The notes beneath the pieces were generated by a model. The model did not search any database and had not been told where the DNA came from. It was given only the letters and a program-made list of their open reading frames with translations. A stretch of 5,517 nucleotides of DNA from positions 1 through 5,517 of the forward strand of contig CAYHZL010000219.1 in assembly GCA_964361075.1 (NCBI GenBank), given 5' to 3'. The stretch comes from CAYHZL01 sp964361075. GTDB lineage: Bacteria; Bacteroidota; Ignavibacteria; UBA10030; UBA8401. The translations under genes were made by a program, and so were the position numbers. Position 1 is the first letter of the stretch. Each line of letters opens with the position of its first letter. This document shows, piece after piece, positions 1 to 5,494 of this stretch.

Positions 1-3
1 AAA

Positions 4-18
4 GGGCATCTCTAAAAA
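4..18 (+). repeat. Terminus-like copy of the GGGCATCTCTAAAAA repeat
   Basis: Fifteen bases, GGGCATCTCTAAAAA, are identical to the outer terminal repeat of the element at 3223-3384. The match stops at base 19, where the sequence continues TCAATAAAA instead of CCTTCAAG or CTAGTCCC. No partner inverted copy is seen further right before the 253-aa gene. This is either one end of a related element with a different interior or a solitary end. It lies three bases from the window start. Confidence 0.6.
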
Positions 19-29
19 TCAATAAAATA

Positions 30-64
30 ATCCGTGAAAATCTGTTTCATCCGTGCCATCCGTG
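30..64 (+). repeat. Triple ATCCGTG direct repeat, noncoding
   Basis: The heptamer ATCCGTG occurs three times, at 30-36, 49-55 and 58-64, just inside the repeat terminus at 4-18 and downstream of the last minus-strand gene. From memory, similar 'atccgtg...catccgtg' stretches are common intergenic repeats in environmental bacterial genomes; that could not be checked here. No ORF or strong hairpin is associated with it. Confidence 0.5.
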
Positions 65-131
65 TTCTATTATTAAGTCAGCATCTACTGAGTAGTTACA
101 AAAACTATTTAGTAATCAGATGAATTGATAT

Positions 132-893
132 TCAGAAAGAACCTCGAATCACCCACACCGTAACCATCATTGCGCTCATAAGAATAACTCCGATGACGGC
201 GTATGTTGCCGAATTTCCCATACCCATCATACCCATCATTCCATCCATCTTCATCTCTTTTGCAGCATTTCGCTTTGCTTCAATGAGCAATGGGGGAGAA
301 AGCAGTTGCCCATCAACTTCTATTATGCGAAATGTAATTGTATGGATGCCTGATTGATGAGGCTTCAATGAAAACGAGTACGTTCCGGGCGTTGACGATT
401 CGTCTACTTCTTGTTGAAATTCAATGCCGTGTTGTTCTTCTTTTTTCATTGCGTGCGAAGTGTCTTCCATTGTCGAATGATCCATTTTACCGTGCATGGA
501 CATGGACGTATCTTTTGCTCCGTGCATGTTATGCATTTCATCCATCATTGCCATGTGGTTCATCCCTTGATGAGCGTCGGGTGAATGTTCGAATTCTACA
601 TGTGAGTACACCTTCGCCCGGCGAATTGGCTCTCCGGTCTTGCTGTTCGAAAGCTTCAGTGTAAACACTGCCTCTTTTCCAATCTCGATGGCTGGAAAAA
701 CGACAACAGCTTTTAACTCTCCGACTGTTACTTCTTTTTCCAATGTTGCTTCTGTCGCAGAGTGACCTTCAGATTGAGAACCGTGACCTCCCATTCCACC
801 CATCATCACTGCGTGCATACATGAAGACAACGGAAGCAATAAGACTGCAGCGGCAATAATTGCTGAAGTGTATATGTTATGTTTGTATTTCAT
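132..893 (-). CDS. Met/His-rich lipoprotein with Ig-like (YtkA/CopC-type) core and C-terminal membrane helix
   Basis: This is a 253-residue exported protein, probably a periplasmic metal-binding lipoprotein. The N-terminus has a basic start, a hydrophobic stretch (about 9-21) and a lipobox LSSC with Cys25 as the predicted lipidated residue. Residues about 55-100 and 157-207 look like the two halves of a small beta-sandwich resembling YtkA-like or CopC-like folds, with the typical ending 'PGTYSFSLKPHQSG'. Between them, residues 103-155 hold 9 His and 11 Met in 53 positions, including NHM, HNMH and SMHGKM clusters. A second Met cluster, MDGMMGMMGMG, lies at 216-226, followed by a hydrophobic helix at about 229-248. 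Met/His clusters of this kind are typical of Cu(I)/Ag(I)-handling proteins; the metal here is inferred. The ATG is supported by AAAGGAG a few bases upstream. It lies 44 bases after the TonB receptor gene and is probably co-transcribed. A lipid anchor plus a C-terminal helix is unusual. Confidence 0.85.
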   Translation of the reverse strand: MKYKHNIYTSAIIAAAVLLLPLSSCMHAVMMGGMGGHGSQSEGHSATEATLEKEVTVGELKAVVVFPAIEIGKEAVFTLKLSNSKTGEPIRRAKVYSHVEFEHSPDAHQGMNHMAMMDEMHNMHGAKDTSMSMHGKMDHSTMEDTSHAMKKEEQHGIEFQQEVDESSTPGTYSFSLKPHQSGIHTITFRIIEVDGQLLSPPLLIEAKRNAAKEMKMDGMMGMMGMGNSATYAVIGVILMSAMMVTVWVIRGSF

Positions 894-903
894 AATTCTC
901 CTT
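894..903 (-). promoter_or_regulatory. Shine-Dalgarno for the Met/His-rich lipoprotein gene
   Basis: On the minus strand the start codon is preceded by AAAGGAGAATT-ATG, a strong AGGAG-type ribosome binding site and the best in the window. It fixes the start at base 893. The other genes have weaker AAAGGA or A-rich leaders. Confidence 0.7.
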
Positions 904-937
904 TATTTATATGAATGGTTTTTAAAATGTAGTACGA

Positions 938-3127
938 TTAAAAATTTGCGCTTATTCCGATTACCGGAAGAAACGGGATAATTGTCATCCGTTCTTTCGA
1001 TGAATACGTTTCATCCCATATATAGTGAACGATATTCTTTTGATTATAGACGTTAAGGATTTCGAGATAGACTTCGAGATCAAAAGAAGTGAATTGATAA
1101 TGCCGAGTTGCACGAACATCAAGCCGACTGTATGCAGGATAACGGTCAGAATTGTGAACAGCGGGAATTGGAAACCAGCGTTTTTCGTTCAGATCATACA
1201 AAGCAGAAGCGACAGGTGTGTACGGTCTGCCGCTTCCGTACCGAAAACGTATTCCCGATTGCCAGTGTTCGGCGAATTTGTAGTTTGCAACGAGACTGAT
1301 CAAATGAGGTCTGTCATAATCGAAAAAGTGTAGATCGTTATTGGCACCTTCTTTTCTTTTTGAGATAGAATACGTGTACGATAACCAGCCAAAGAATCCG
1401 TGAGGGTCTTTTATCTGAATATAGAACTCCGCACCGCGCGAATATCCAAAACCAATATTTGAAAGATTCCAAAGTGAATCAATAGTGATCAGTTGCGAAA
1501 GATTCTTATTATAGAGTTCGAGACTGATAACTATTTCATCTCCTACTTCGTGTTTTATTCCTACACCGTAACTTTCTGCCCGTTTGGATTTTAGATTTTT
1601 ATTCATTTCCAATTCAAAAGACCTTGGAGTTTGATAATACAATCCATAATCCGCCGAAAGACTCATATGCTCGTTCCACGCATACGAAATATTGAATCGC
1701 GGTGAGATCGTACTTTCTCCGCTTTTATCAACGTAGTCGTAGCGAACTCCAACGCTGGCATTGAACGTTGAAGAGATTGTCCACTTATCATCAACATAGA
1801 GGGAAGGTTTGAGTAAAGTTCCACTCCCTCGAAGTTTACGTTCTTCAAAATTTACAGCAATCTCAAGTGGGAGATCTATGATAATATCTTCCTTTTCTCT
1901 GACCAACCAACCGCCAACATGGAATTCATTTTCGGGAAAGATGACGGTAAAATCCTGTTTCAGCGCCAACTCTTGCGTATCATAATTTTCTATCGCGTTA
2001 CGAGGTTGAAGATTGGAACTCGTTGCCGCACTCAGCGACAATATAAAGTCGGAAAGGAAAAAATCGCTCAACATCGAACGAAGGCGTGTTGTTAATACTG
2101 TGCTTTTGTTTTCCCACGTAAAATTTCCCGTATAATTTGGTTTGTTGAAATATCCGTACATTTTTTCCTGCGAGTATAATCCGGAGAAGGTAAGCGTATG
2201 AACTTGTGAAAGATGAAAATCGAACTTAGAATTGATATCAAAGAAATACGGAAGCACGCTGTAATCGGCTGCAAGGTCTGTGTATTTAAGCAATGCATCA
2301 AAATAACTGCGGCGGAACGAAACAAGAGCGGCGCCGTCAGCAAATGGCAGAGGCGCTTCCAGAGTTCCGCTCGCATCAGACATGCTGATTGATCCTTCGC
2401 CTTTCATTTTTTCCTTACTGCCGGTCCGGTTTTCAATTAACAGAACGGATGAAAGTCTATCGCCGTAACGAGCAGGAAATCCGCCGGCATAGAATTCAAC
2501 TTTTTCCACTAATCGTGAATTAAAAATACTCCAATAACCGCCTCCCATCATATCGAAGTGGAAAGGATTGCGGATTGTGGCTCCATCATAGAGCACAAGA
2601 TTTTCATCCGGACTTCCTCCTCTTACATAAAGTTTCGAATTATCTCCATCTGATGCGATGCCCGGCAATGTTTGAATAACCCAGAAAATATCTTGAGCAG
2701 AACCCGGTGTACTCGAAACCATTTGTTTTCCGAGACGGGCAGTAATTCCGCTTGCGTCGTAGCGTTCGGGTTTTGGTGTAACGACAACTTCATCCGCTTG
2801 AATCAAGGTTTCTTCCAGAACGGCATTGAGCACGTTCTTCCCGGACTTGATTTGAACATTTAAAAGCCTTCGTTCCTTATATCCGATGATCGACATGCGA
2901 ACTGTATAAACACCAATAGGGATGTTTTGAATGTTGTAACGACCTCTTGAATCGGTTGCCGCGCCGATAGTTGTTCCTTCGACCAACACATTCACCAACT
3001 CGATGGTCTGTTTCGTGCTCTTGTCGAATACCGTTCCTTCGAGGCTTCCCGTTGTCTGCTGTGCTTGAAGAGTTGGAAGAGTCCCAGCCAAGAGGAGGAA
3101 CGCCAGAGAACAGTTAAGGTTTTTCAT
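938..3127 (-). CDS. TonB-dependent outer-membrane receptor with N-terminal carboxypeptidase-regulatory-like domain
   Basis: This 729-residue protein is an outer-membrane gated channel importing a ligand with energy from TonB-ExbBD. A signal peptide (1-22, ending LQA) is followed by a CarboxypepD_reg-like beta-sandwich at about 27-105 (GSLEGTVFDKST...VNVLVEGT...GRYNIQNIPIGVYTVRMSIIGY). ADEVVVT at 111-117 resembles a TonB box. The plug domain is about 125-235, with the conserved LYVRGGSPDENLVLYDG (167-183) and the plug-to-barrel signature EFYAGGFPARYGDRLSSVL (211-229). The remainder reads as a beta-barrel with alternating aromatic strands and ends in Phe, as expected for a BamA-recognised barrel. 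The length is at the short end for the family but appears complete. No SusD partner is adjacent, which argues against a polysaccharide SusCD system. The Met/His-rich lipoprotein follows 44 bases downstream, so a metal or metal-chelate substrate is plausible but unproven. The start has a weak AAGAAATGA leader; its leader is paralogous to that of the 162-aa gene. Confidence 0.93.
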   Translation of the reverse strand: MKNLNCSLAFLLLAGTLPTLQAQQTTGSLEGTVFDKSTKQTIELVNVLVEGTTIGAATDSRGRYNIQNIPIGVYTVRMSIIGYKERRLLNVQIKSGKNVLNAVLEETLIQADEVVVTPKPERYDASGITARLGKQMVSSTPGSAQDIFWVIQTLPGIASDGDNSKLYVRGGSPDENLVLYDGATIRNPFHFDMMGGGYWSIFNSRLVEKVEFYAGGFPARYGDRLSSVLLIENRTGSKEKMKGEGSISMSDASGTLEAPLPFADGAALVSFRRSYFDALLKYTDLAADYSVLPYFFDINSKFDFHLSQVHTLTFSGLYSQEKMYGYFNKPNYTGNFTWENKSTVLTTRLRSMLSDFFLSDFILSLSAATSSNLQPRNAIENYDTQELALKQDFTVIFPENEFHVGGWLVREKEDIIIDLPLEIAVNFEERKLRGSGTLLKPSLYVDDKWTISSTFNASVGVRYDYVDKSGESTISPRFNISYAWNEHMSLSADYGLYYQTPRSFELEMNKNLKSKRAESYGVGIKHEVGDEIVISLELYNKNLSQLITIDSLWNLSNIGFGYSRGAEFYIQIKDPHGFFGWLSYTYSISKRKEGANNDLHFFDYDRPHLISLVANYKFAEHWQSGIRFRYGSGRPYTPVASALYDLNEKRWFPIPAVHNSDRYPAYSRLDVRATRHYQFTSFDLEVYLEILNVYNQKNIVHYIWDETYSSKERMTIIPFLPVIGISANF

Positions 3128-3156
3128 ATACGGTCATTTCTTGTTGATTAACTCTA

Positions 3157-3185
3157 CTTAATCGTGATTTATGTTTTTTTGTCAA
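3157..3185 (-). promoter_or_regulatory. Possible promoter of the TonB receptor unit (TTGACA box)
   Basis: On the minus strand TTGACA (3185-3180) directly follows the stop codon of the CcmH-like gene remnant. A 17-base A-rich spacer and ATTAAG come next, in the -10 position. The -35-like box is perfect to the general sigma-70 consensus, but the -10 is poor and no Bacteroidetes TAnnTTTG box is visible. The same box lies in the same place upstream of the 162-aa gene, so it was carried in the duplication. Confidence 0.35.
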
Positions 3186-3222
3186 TTAGAATTTTCTACC
3201 GCCATATTTCAATTCAACATCA
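3163..3222 (-). repeat. 60-bp perfect direct repeat, copy B (gene end plus TTGACA spacer)
   Basis: These 60 bases are identical to 4068-4127. They cover the last codons and stop of the CcmH-like gene and the TTGACA-poly(A) spacer. Towards the start codon (3128-3162) similarity falls to about two-thirds without gaps, and both following genes begin MKNL. Right of the MITE the repeat continues as 3385-3485 against 4124-4224 with few mismatches. Confidence 0.92.
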
Positions 3223-3384
3223 GGGCATCTCTAAAAACCTTCAAGTCACGAAGTGATAGCTTCGCTCAGTTTATCTTGATCAAATTTTGTGATGTTAAAA
3301 TTTTATGTACATCGCAAAAATAAAAACCTTGAAGGTTTCGTAATCCCGAAGGGATCCCTTCGGGACTAGTTTTTAGAGATGCCC
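3223..3384. mobile_element. 162-bp MITE-like element with 16-bp terminal inverted repeats
   Basis: The ends are perfect inverted repeats: GGGCATCTCTAAAAAC at 3223-3238 and its reverse complement at 3369-3384. ATCA flanks both sides (3219-3222 and 3385-3388), a 4-bp target duplication. The paralogous uninterrupted sequence at 4121-4130 has only one ATCA, so it is the empty site and fixes both borders. The element has no ORF of note. Inside are a small hairpin (CGAAG/CTTCG, 3249-3264), a 15-base inverted repeat AAACCTT-G-AAGGTTT (3324-3338) and a 22-base perfect palindrome (3344-3365). Size, inverted ends, target duplication and lack of coding capacity fit a non-autonomous MITE moved in trans by a transposase encoded elsewhere. 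I cannot assign an IS family. Confidence 0.88.
3316..3374. terminator. Possible bidirectional terminator inside the MITE
   Basis: On the plus strand the 22-base palindrome at 3344-3365 (arms TCCCGAAGGGA and TCCCTTCGGGA) is followed after four bases by five T (3370-3374). On the minus strand the same hairpin is followed by a second one, AAACC-TTCAA-GGTTT, and then TTATTTTT. Read in the direction of the genes, this could stop read-through from the 162-aa gene into the TonB receptor unit. Confidence 0.4.
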
Positions 3385-3543
3385 ATCATTTATCACTTGG
3401 GCTACAATGTATTTCCTTTCAGCGATTTTTGCATCCACAAACGCTTTTACTTCCTTTGCCCTGCGCGGATGGGCACAACTGCAATATTCCGCGTGCAAAT
3501 GTTACCCCACAAATTTTCTGACCTTTTTCTGAACTACCATCGC

Positions 3544-4032
3544 TCAGCGAATCGGAATAGCCAAGGAGAAACCAAGCGATTGGCTTCGTTTGTCATACCC
3601 AAGGGAGAGTTGGGCGTTCTGCCGCTCCACTGAGTAGCCGGCGTCAAGCGCACTAATCAACTTCACCAGAAAATAGCCGCCCACAAGGTAATAAAATCTA
3701 TTGCGCTCAGCGTCTGTCCACGTTCTCCGGTTGGCATCAGCGTAATAGTATGAATCGTAGCGATGATGTCCCCAGTTGGAATTCTGTGAGATCAACACTA
3801 CAATCGGGATAAACAGTGCAATTTCAGCCGTGGTGTAAATGGCGCCTCGTTCCCAATTGCCGGCATAGAAGCTCCCTAAGTCCATTGGAAGCGGTTGGAG
3901 CGATAAGGCTGCGGCAATCGCCGGACTTTTCCTTGACGATGACCATTGATCACCGTGGTGATGCTGAGCCAGCACATTGTCCGCCGTTACCATAAAAACC
4001 ATTGCGGTCAGAAATACCTTAAGATTTTTCAT
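3544..4032 (-). CDS. Small exported membrane protein, possibly DUF5683-like, unknown function
   Basis: This 162-residue protein is not firmly recognised. A signal peptide (1-22, ending VLA) is followed by QHHHGD. The pattern KSPAIAAALSLQPLPMDLGSFYAGNWERGAIY (35-66), a hydrophobic segment at about 63-82, a charged loop with GHHRY and a Tyr-rich stretch, a second hydrophobic segment at about 113-130, and 'DAGYSVERQNAQLSLGY' recall small Bacteroidota membrane proteins of the DUF5683 type ('...PG.GQ.Y.G.y.kG...'). The C-terminus ends in alternating hydrophobic residues (LGFSLAIPIR), possibly a strand. The start is supported by AAAGGA about eight bases upstream. It begins 58 bases after the CcmH-like gene and probably shares its transcript, although a TTGACA box lies in the gap. 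A role in the same envelope pathway is inferred from position only. Confidence 0.75.
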   Translation of the reverse strand: MKNLKVFLTAMVFMVTADNVLAQHHHGDQWSSSRKSPAIAAALSLQPLPMDLGSFYAGNWERGAIYTTAEIALFIPIVVLISQNSNWGHHRYDSYYYADANRRTWTDAERNRFYYLVGGYFLVKLISALDAGYSVERQNAQLSLGYDKRSQSLGFSLAIPIR

Positions 4033-4061
4033 GTTCGATCCTTTCTTATCGGTTAGTTCTG

Positions 4062-4090
4062 TGTAACCGTGATTTATGTTTTTTTGTCAA
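4062..4090 (-). promoter_or_regulatory. Possible promoter of the 162-aa gene (TTGACA box)
   Basis: On the minus strand TTGACA (4090-4085) abuts the TAA stop of the 325-aa gene. A 17-base spacer and GTTACA, a poor -10, follow. The box and spacer are identical to those upstream of the TonB receptor gene because both lie in the duplicated block. It could instead be chance within an operon spacer. Confidence 0.3.
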
Positions 4091-4224
4091 TTAGAATTTT
4101 CTACCGCCATATTTCAATTCAACATCATTTACCACTTGGGCTACAGTGTATTTCCTTTCAGCGATTTTTGCATCCACAAACGCTTTTACTTCCTTTGCCC
4201 CGCGGGGATGGGTACAACCGCAAT
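4068..4224 (-). repeat. Segmental duplication, copy A (intact, MITE-free)
   Basis: This stretch holds the last roughly 44 codons of the CcmH-like gene, its stop and the spacer. It matches 3163-3222 (60 bases, identical) plus 3385-3485 (a handful of substitutions). It has no MITE, so it shows the pre-insertion sequence. Weaker similarity continues leftward through the leader and start codon of the 162-aa gene. Confidence 0.9.
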
Positions 4225-5068
4225 CTTTCAACTCATCAATACCGCATTGACCGCACGGGCATTTGAAGTGAAAAAAGATTTCGACCAGATCGGAGGTTGT
4301 CGCTATCTTTGCCGTCCCGGATTCCGATTGTGGAAACTTCATAAATCCGACTTCGTTTTCCGACGGTAGCTTTGGTTTTGTAGATCCCGTAACTCTTGCC
4401 GATAGAGTCGATGATGATTGACCATTCCTACGCGTTGTGGAATCGTGCTTCGCGGCGTATTGCGGCTTCATCCAACCGAATGTCTTATTCACTGCAAGGA
4501 CAATTTGATCCGGGCTTTGTCCTGACTGCAAAGAAGTTCGAATAAATTGGCGTTCTTGCACAGCCGTATTACATTCACATGTTTCCAACGGAAGCTCGCC
4601 ACATGTACCGCAGGAACATATAAACTTTGAGGCGATTGCTGTGACTTGTATTTCCATCCCCTGGTCAGAGCTTCTTGCCTCAGTAATGACAGGCGCTTTT
4701 CTATTCTCCTGTGGAGAGAACAAATACATGCTGCCGATGAGAAGGAGCGTGCCGGCAATTATCACAATCCCGACCATTCCTGTCCGCCAGTTGGAGATCC
4801 ATTCCTTCGGGAGAAGTTTAGTATCGTCGTCTCCTTTTTTCTTTTTACTCTGTGTCGGCTTGCCAGAGTGTTGAGATGAAGGAGGATGATGTTGTTGTGC
4901 CTCTGCGCCGCAGTGTGCACAGAATCGCGCATCCTTCGGATTTTCAAAGTCGCAGAACGGACATCTTCTCCTATGATGTCTGTCCAGTTGCTGGTGAAGT
5001 TCCGCACCACATGCTCTGCAAAACTTTGCATCATCATTATTTGGTACACCACATTTTCTGCAATTCAT
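4091..5068 (-). CDS. Zinc-ribbon membrane protein with two tandem CcmH-like CxCxxC-x7-CxC domains
   Basis: This 325-residue protein appears to be a bitopic inner-membrane protein. The N-terminus has two zinc ribbons (C3/C6/C17/C20 and C36/C39/C50/C53), then a His/Ser/Lys-rich linker and one membrane helix at about 98-117. The C-terminal part should be periplasmic. It contains two copies of one domain, each with a five-Cys pattern C-x-C-x2-C-x7-C-x-C (151/153/156/164/166 and 270/272/275/283/285) followed by a helix pair '...G.....V......G' ending FGWMKPQ or KYGGRKF. The layout recalls the CcmH/NrfF thiol domain of cytochrome c maturation, but its single LRCxxC is replaced by an expanded Cys cluster, so metal binding or thiol chemistry are both possible. 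The copies are diverged and joined by a Ser/Thr-rich linker (about 205-258). The start has AAAGGA about eight bases upstream, and Cys3 supports it. The lipoprotein gene ends 41 bases before it. Confidence 0.85.
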   Translation of the reverse strand: MNCRKCGVPNNDDAKFCRACGAELHQQLDRHHRRRCPFCDFENPKDARFCAHCGAEAQQHHPPSSQHSGKPTQSKKKKGDDDTKLLPKEWISNWRTGMVGIVIIAGTLLLIGSMYLFSPQENRKAPVITEARSSDQGMEIQVTAIASKFICSCGTCGELPLETCECNTAVQERQFIRTSLQSGQSPDQIVLAVNKTFGWMKPQYAAKHDSTTRRNGQSSSTLSARVTGSTKPKLPSENEVGFMKFPQSESGTAKIATTSDLVEIFFHFKCPCGQCGIDELKDCGCTHPRGAKEVKAFVDAKIAERKYTVAQVVNDVELKYGGRKF

Positions 5069-5109
5069 TTCTTATCCTTTCGCTAGCGTAATCAATATTC
5101 TTGTCAGGA

Positions 5110-5466
5110 CTACTCTTCCAGTTTGTCTGCATGGGCACCATTTTCAATTGTGCCTGAAAGAACTTTCACTCTGGCGTAGGTCTCATTGAGCACTTCGATG
5201 ATTTCCACTTTTCCAATTTCTTCCCGCATTGTATGAGAGCCGCCACCGTGTCCACCACCATGTTGATGTCCACCTGCATTGGTGTTTGGAGACGATATTG
5301 TTCGCGTACGGTAGACAACAAACTTGTTTCCTGGTTTTGCATTTGCGCTTTTGGAAAAAATTAGGAATACGTCATTTGTGGAATCCTCGTTAGTTCGTAT
5401 TGTGTACGTTGATGCACACCCCGCAGCCAAAAAGAGAAGGGATAGAATGATAATTGTTTTTTTCAT
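5110..5466 (-). CDS. Small lipoprotein with FlgT C-terminal-like beta domain and His/Gly-rich loop
   Basis: This 118-residue protein has a lipoprotein signal peptide: MKK, a hydrophobic stretch, lipobox LAAGC and Cys17 as the predicted lipidated residue. The mature part follows a pattern seen in FlgT C-terminal-like and related small beta-barrel domains: 'KPGNKFVVYRTRT' (44-56), then 'IGKVEIIEVLNETYARVKVLSGTIENGAHADKL' (84-116). Where those domains carry a short 'DP.TGE' loop, this one has GGHQHGGGHGGGSH (65-78) with four His, suggesting a metal-binding loop. The family link is from pattern memory and is moderate. The leader is A/T-rich with no clear AGGAGG. The upstream region is only 51 bases and ends in a repeat terminus, so its promoter is either between that terminus and the ATG or outside the window. 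It is the first gene of the visible unit. Confidence 0.8.
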   Translation of the reverse strand: MKKTIIILSLLFLAAGCASTYTIRTNEDSTNDVFLIFSKSANAKPGNKFVVYRTRTISSPNTNAGGHQHGGGHGGGSHTMREEIGKVEIIEVLNETYARVKVLSGTIENGAHADKLEE

Positions 5467-5494
5467 AAGGATATTTTTTATTTATGAAGCATTA

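Larger units (their letters stand above)
3186..3490 (-). pseudogene. Truncated 3' remnant of a second CcmH-like domain gene, split by a MITE
   Basis: Read on the minus strand from about 3485, this encodes CSCAHPRRAKEVKAFVDAKI... to ...VAQVIND. The MITE interrupts it there, and it then resumes as VELKYGGRKF-stop (stop at 3188-3186). It matches residues 283-325 of the intact 325-aa protein without a frameshift outside the element. Similarity ends near 3485, so the upstream CxCxxC motif, the membrane helix and the zinc ribbons are missing. An in-frame TAA lies at 3504-3502. Of six substitutions in the shared codons before the insertion, five change the amino acid (G284S, T286A, G290R, T308I, V313I) and one is silent (P288), fitting relaxed selection. 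The insertion adds a stop a few codons into the element. This is a dead fragment left by a segmental duplication. Confidence 0.85.

Noticed and set aside
85..95. CTACT-G-AGTAG inverted repeat as a terminator of the last gene
   Set aside because: The stem is only five pairs with a one-base loop, is AT-rich and has no T-run after it on the minus strand.
338..664. Plus-strand ORF of 108 codons
   Set aside because: It is antisense to the His/Met-rich lipoprotein gene, has no family-like pattern and no ribosome site. It is a shadow.
3223..3384. Assignment of the MITE to a named IS family
   Set aside because: The end sequence and a 4-bp target duplication fit more than one family, and no transposase is in the window.
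3502..3540. Small minus-strand ORF starting MVVQKKVRKFVG
   Set aside because: It has only 12 codons and ends at a TAA. It is in frame with the pseudogene, but its residues do not align with the intact protein, so it is neither a gene nor a clear extension of the remnant.
3379..3633. Plus-strand ORF of 84 codons and its look-alike at 4076-4369
   Set aside because: The two resemble each other only because they are antisense to the duplicated CcmH-like gene tail. There is no independent evidence of coding.
5081..5088. CGCTAGCG palindrome between the lipoprotein and zinc-ribbon genes as an operator
   Set aside because: It is only eight bases, single, with no flanking symmetry and no promoter nearby. 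Chance is sufficient.
4641..5091. Several overlapping plus- and minus-strand ORFs of 66-96 codons
   Set aside because: All overlap the zinc-ribbon/CcmH-like gene in other frames, and its Cys patterns make that the real frame.
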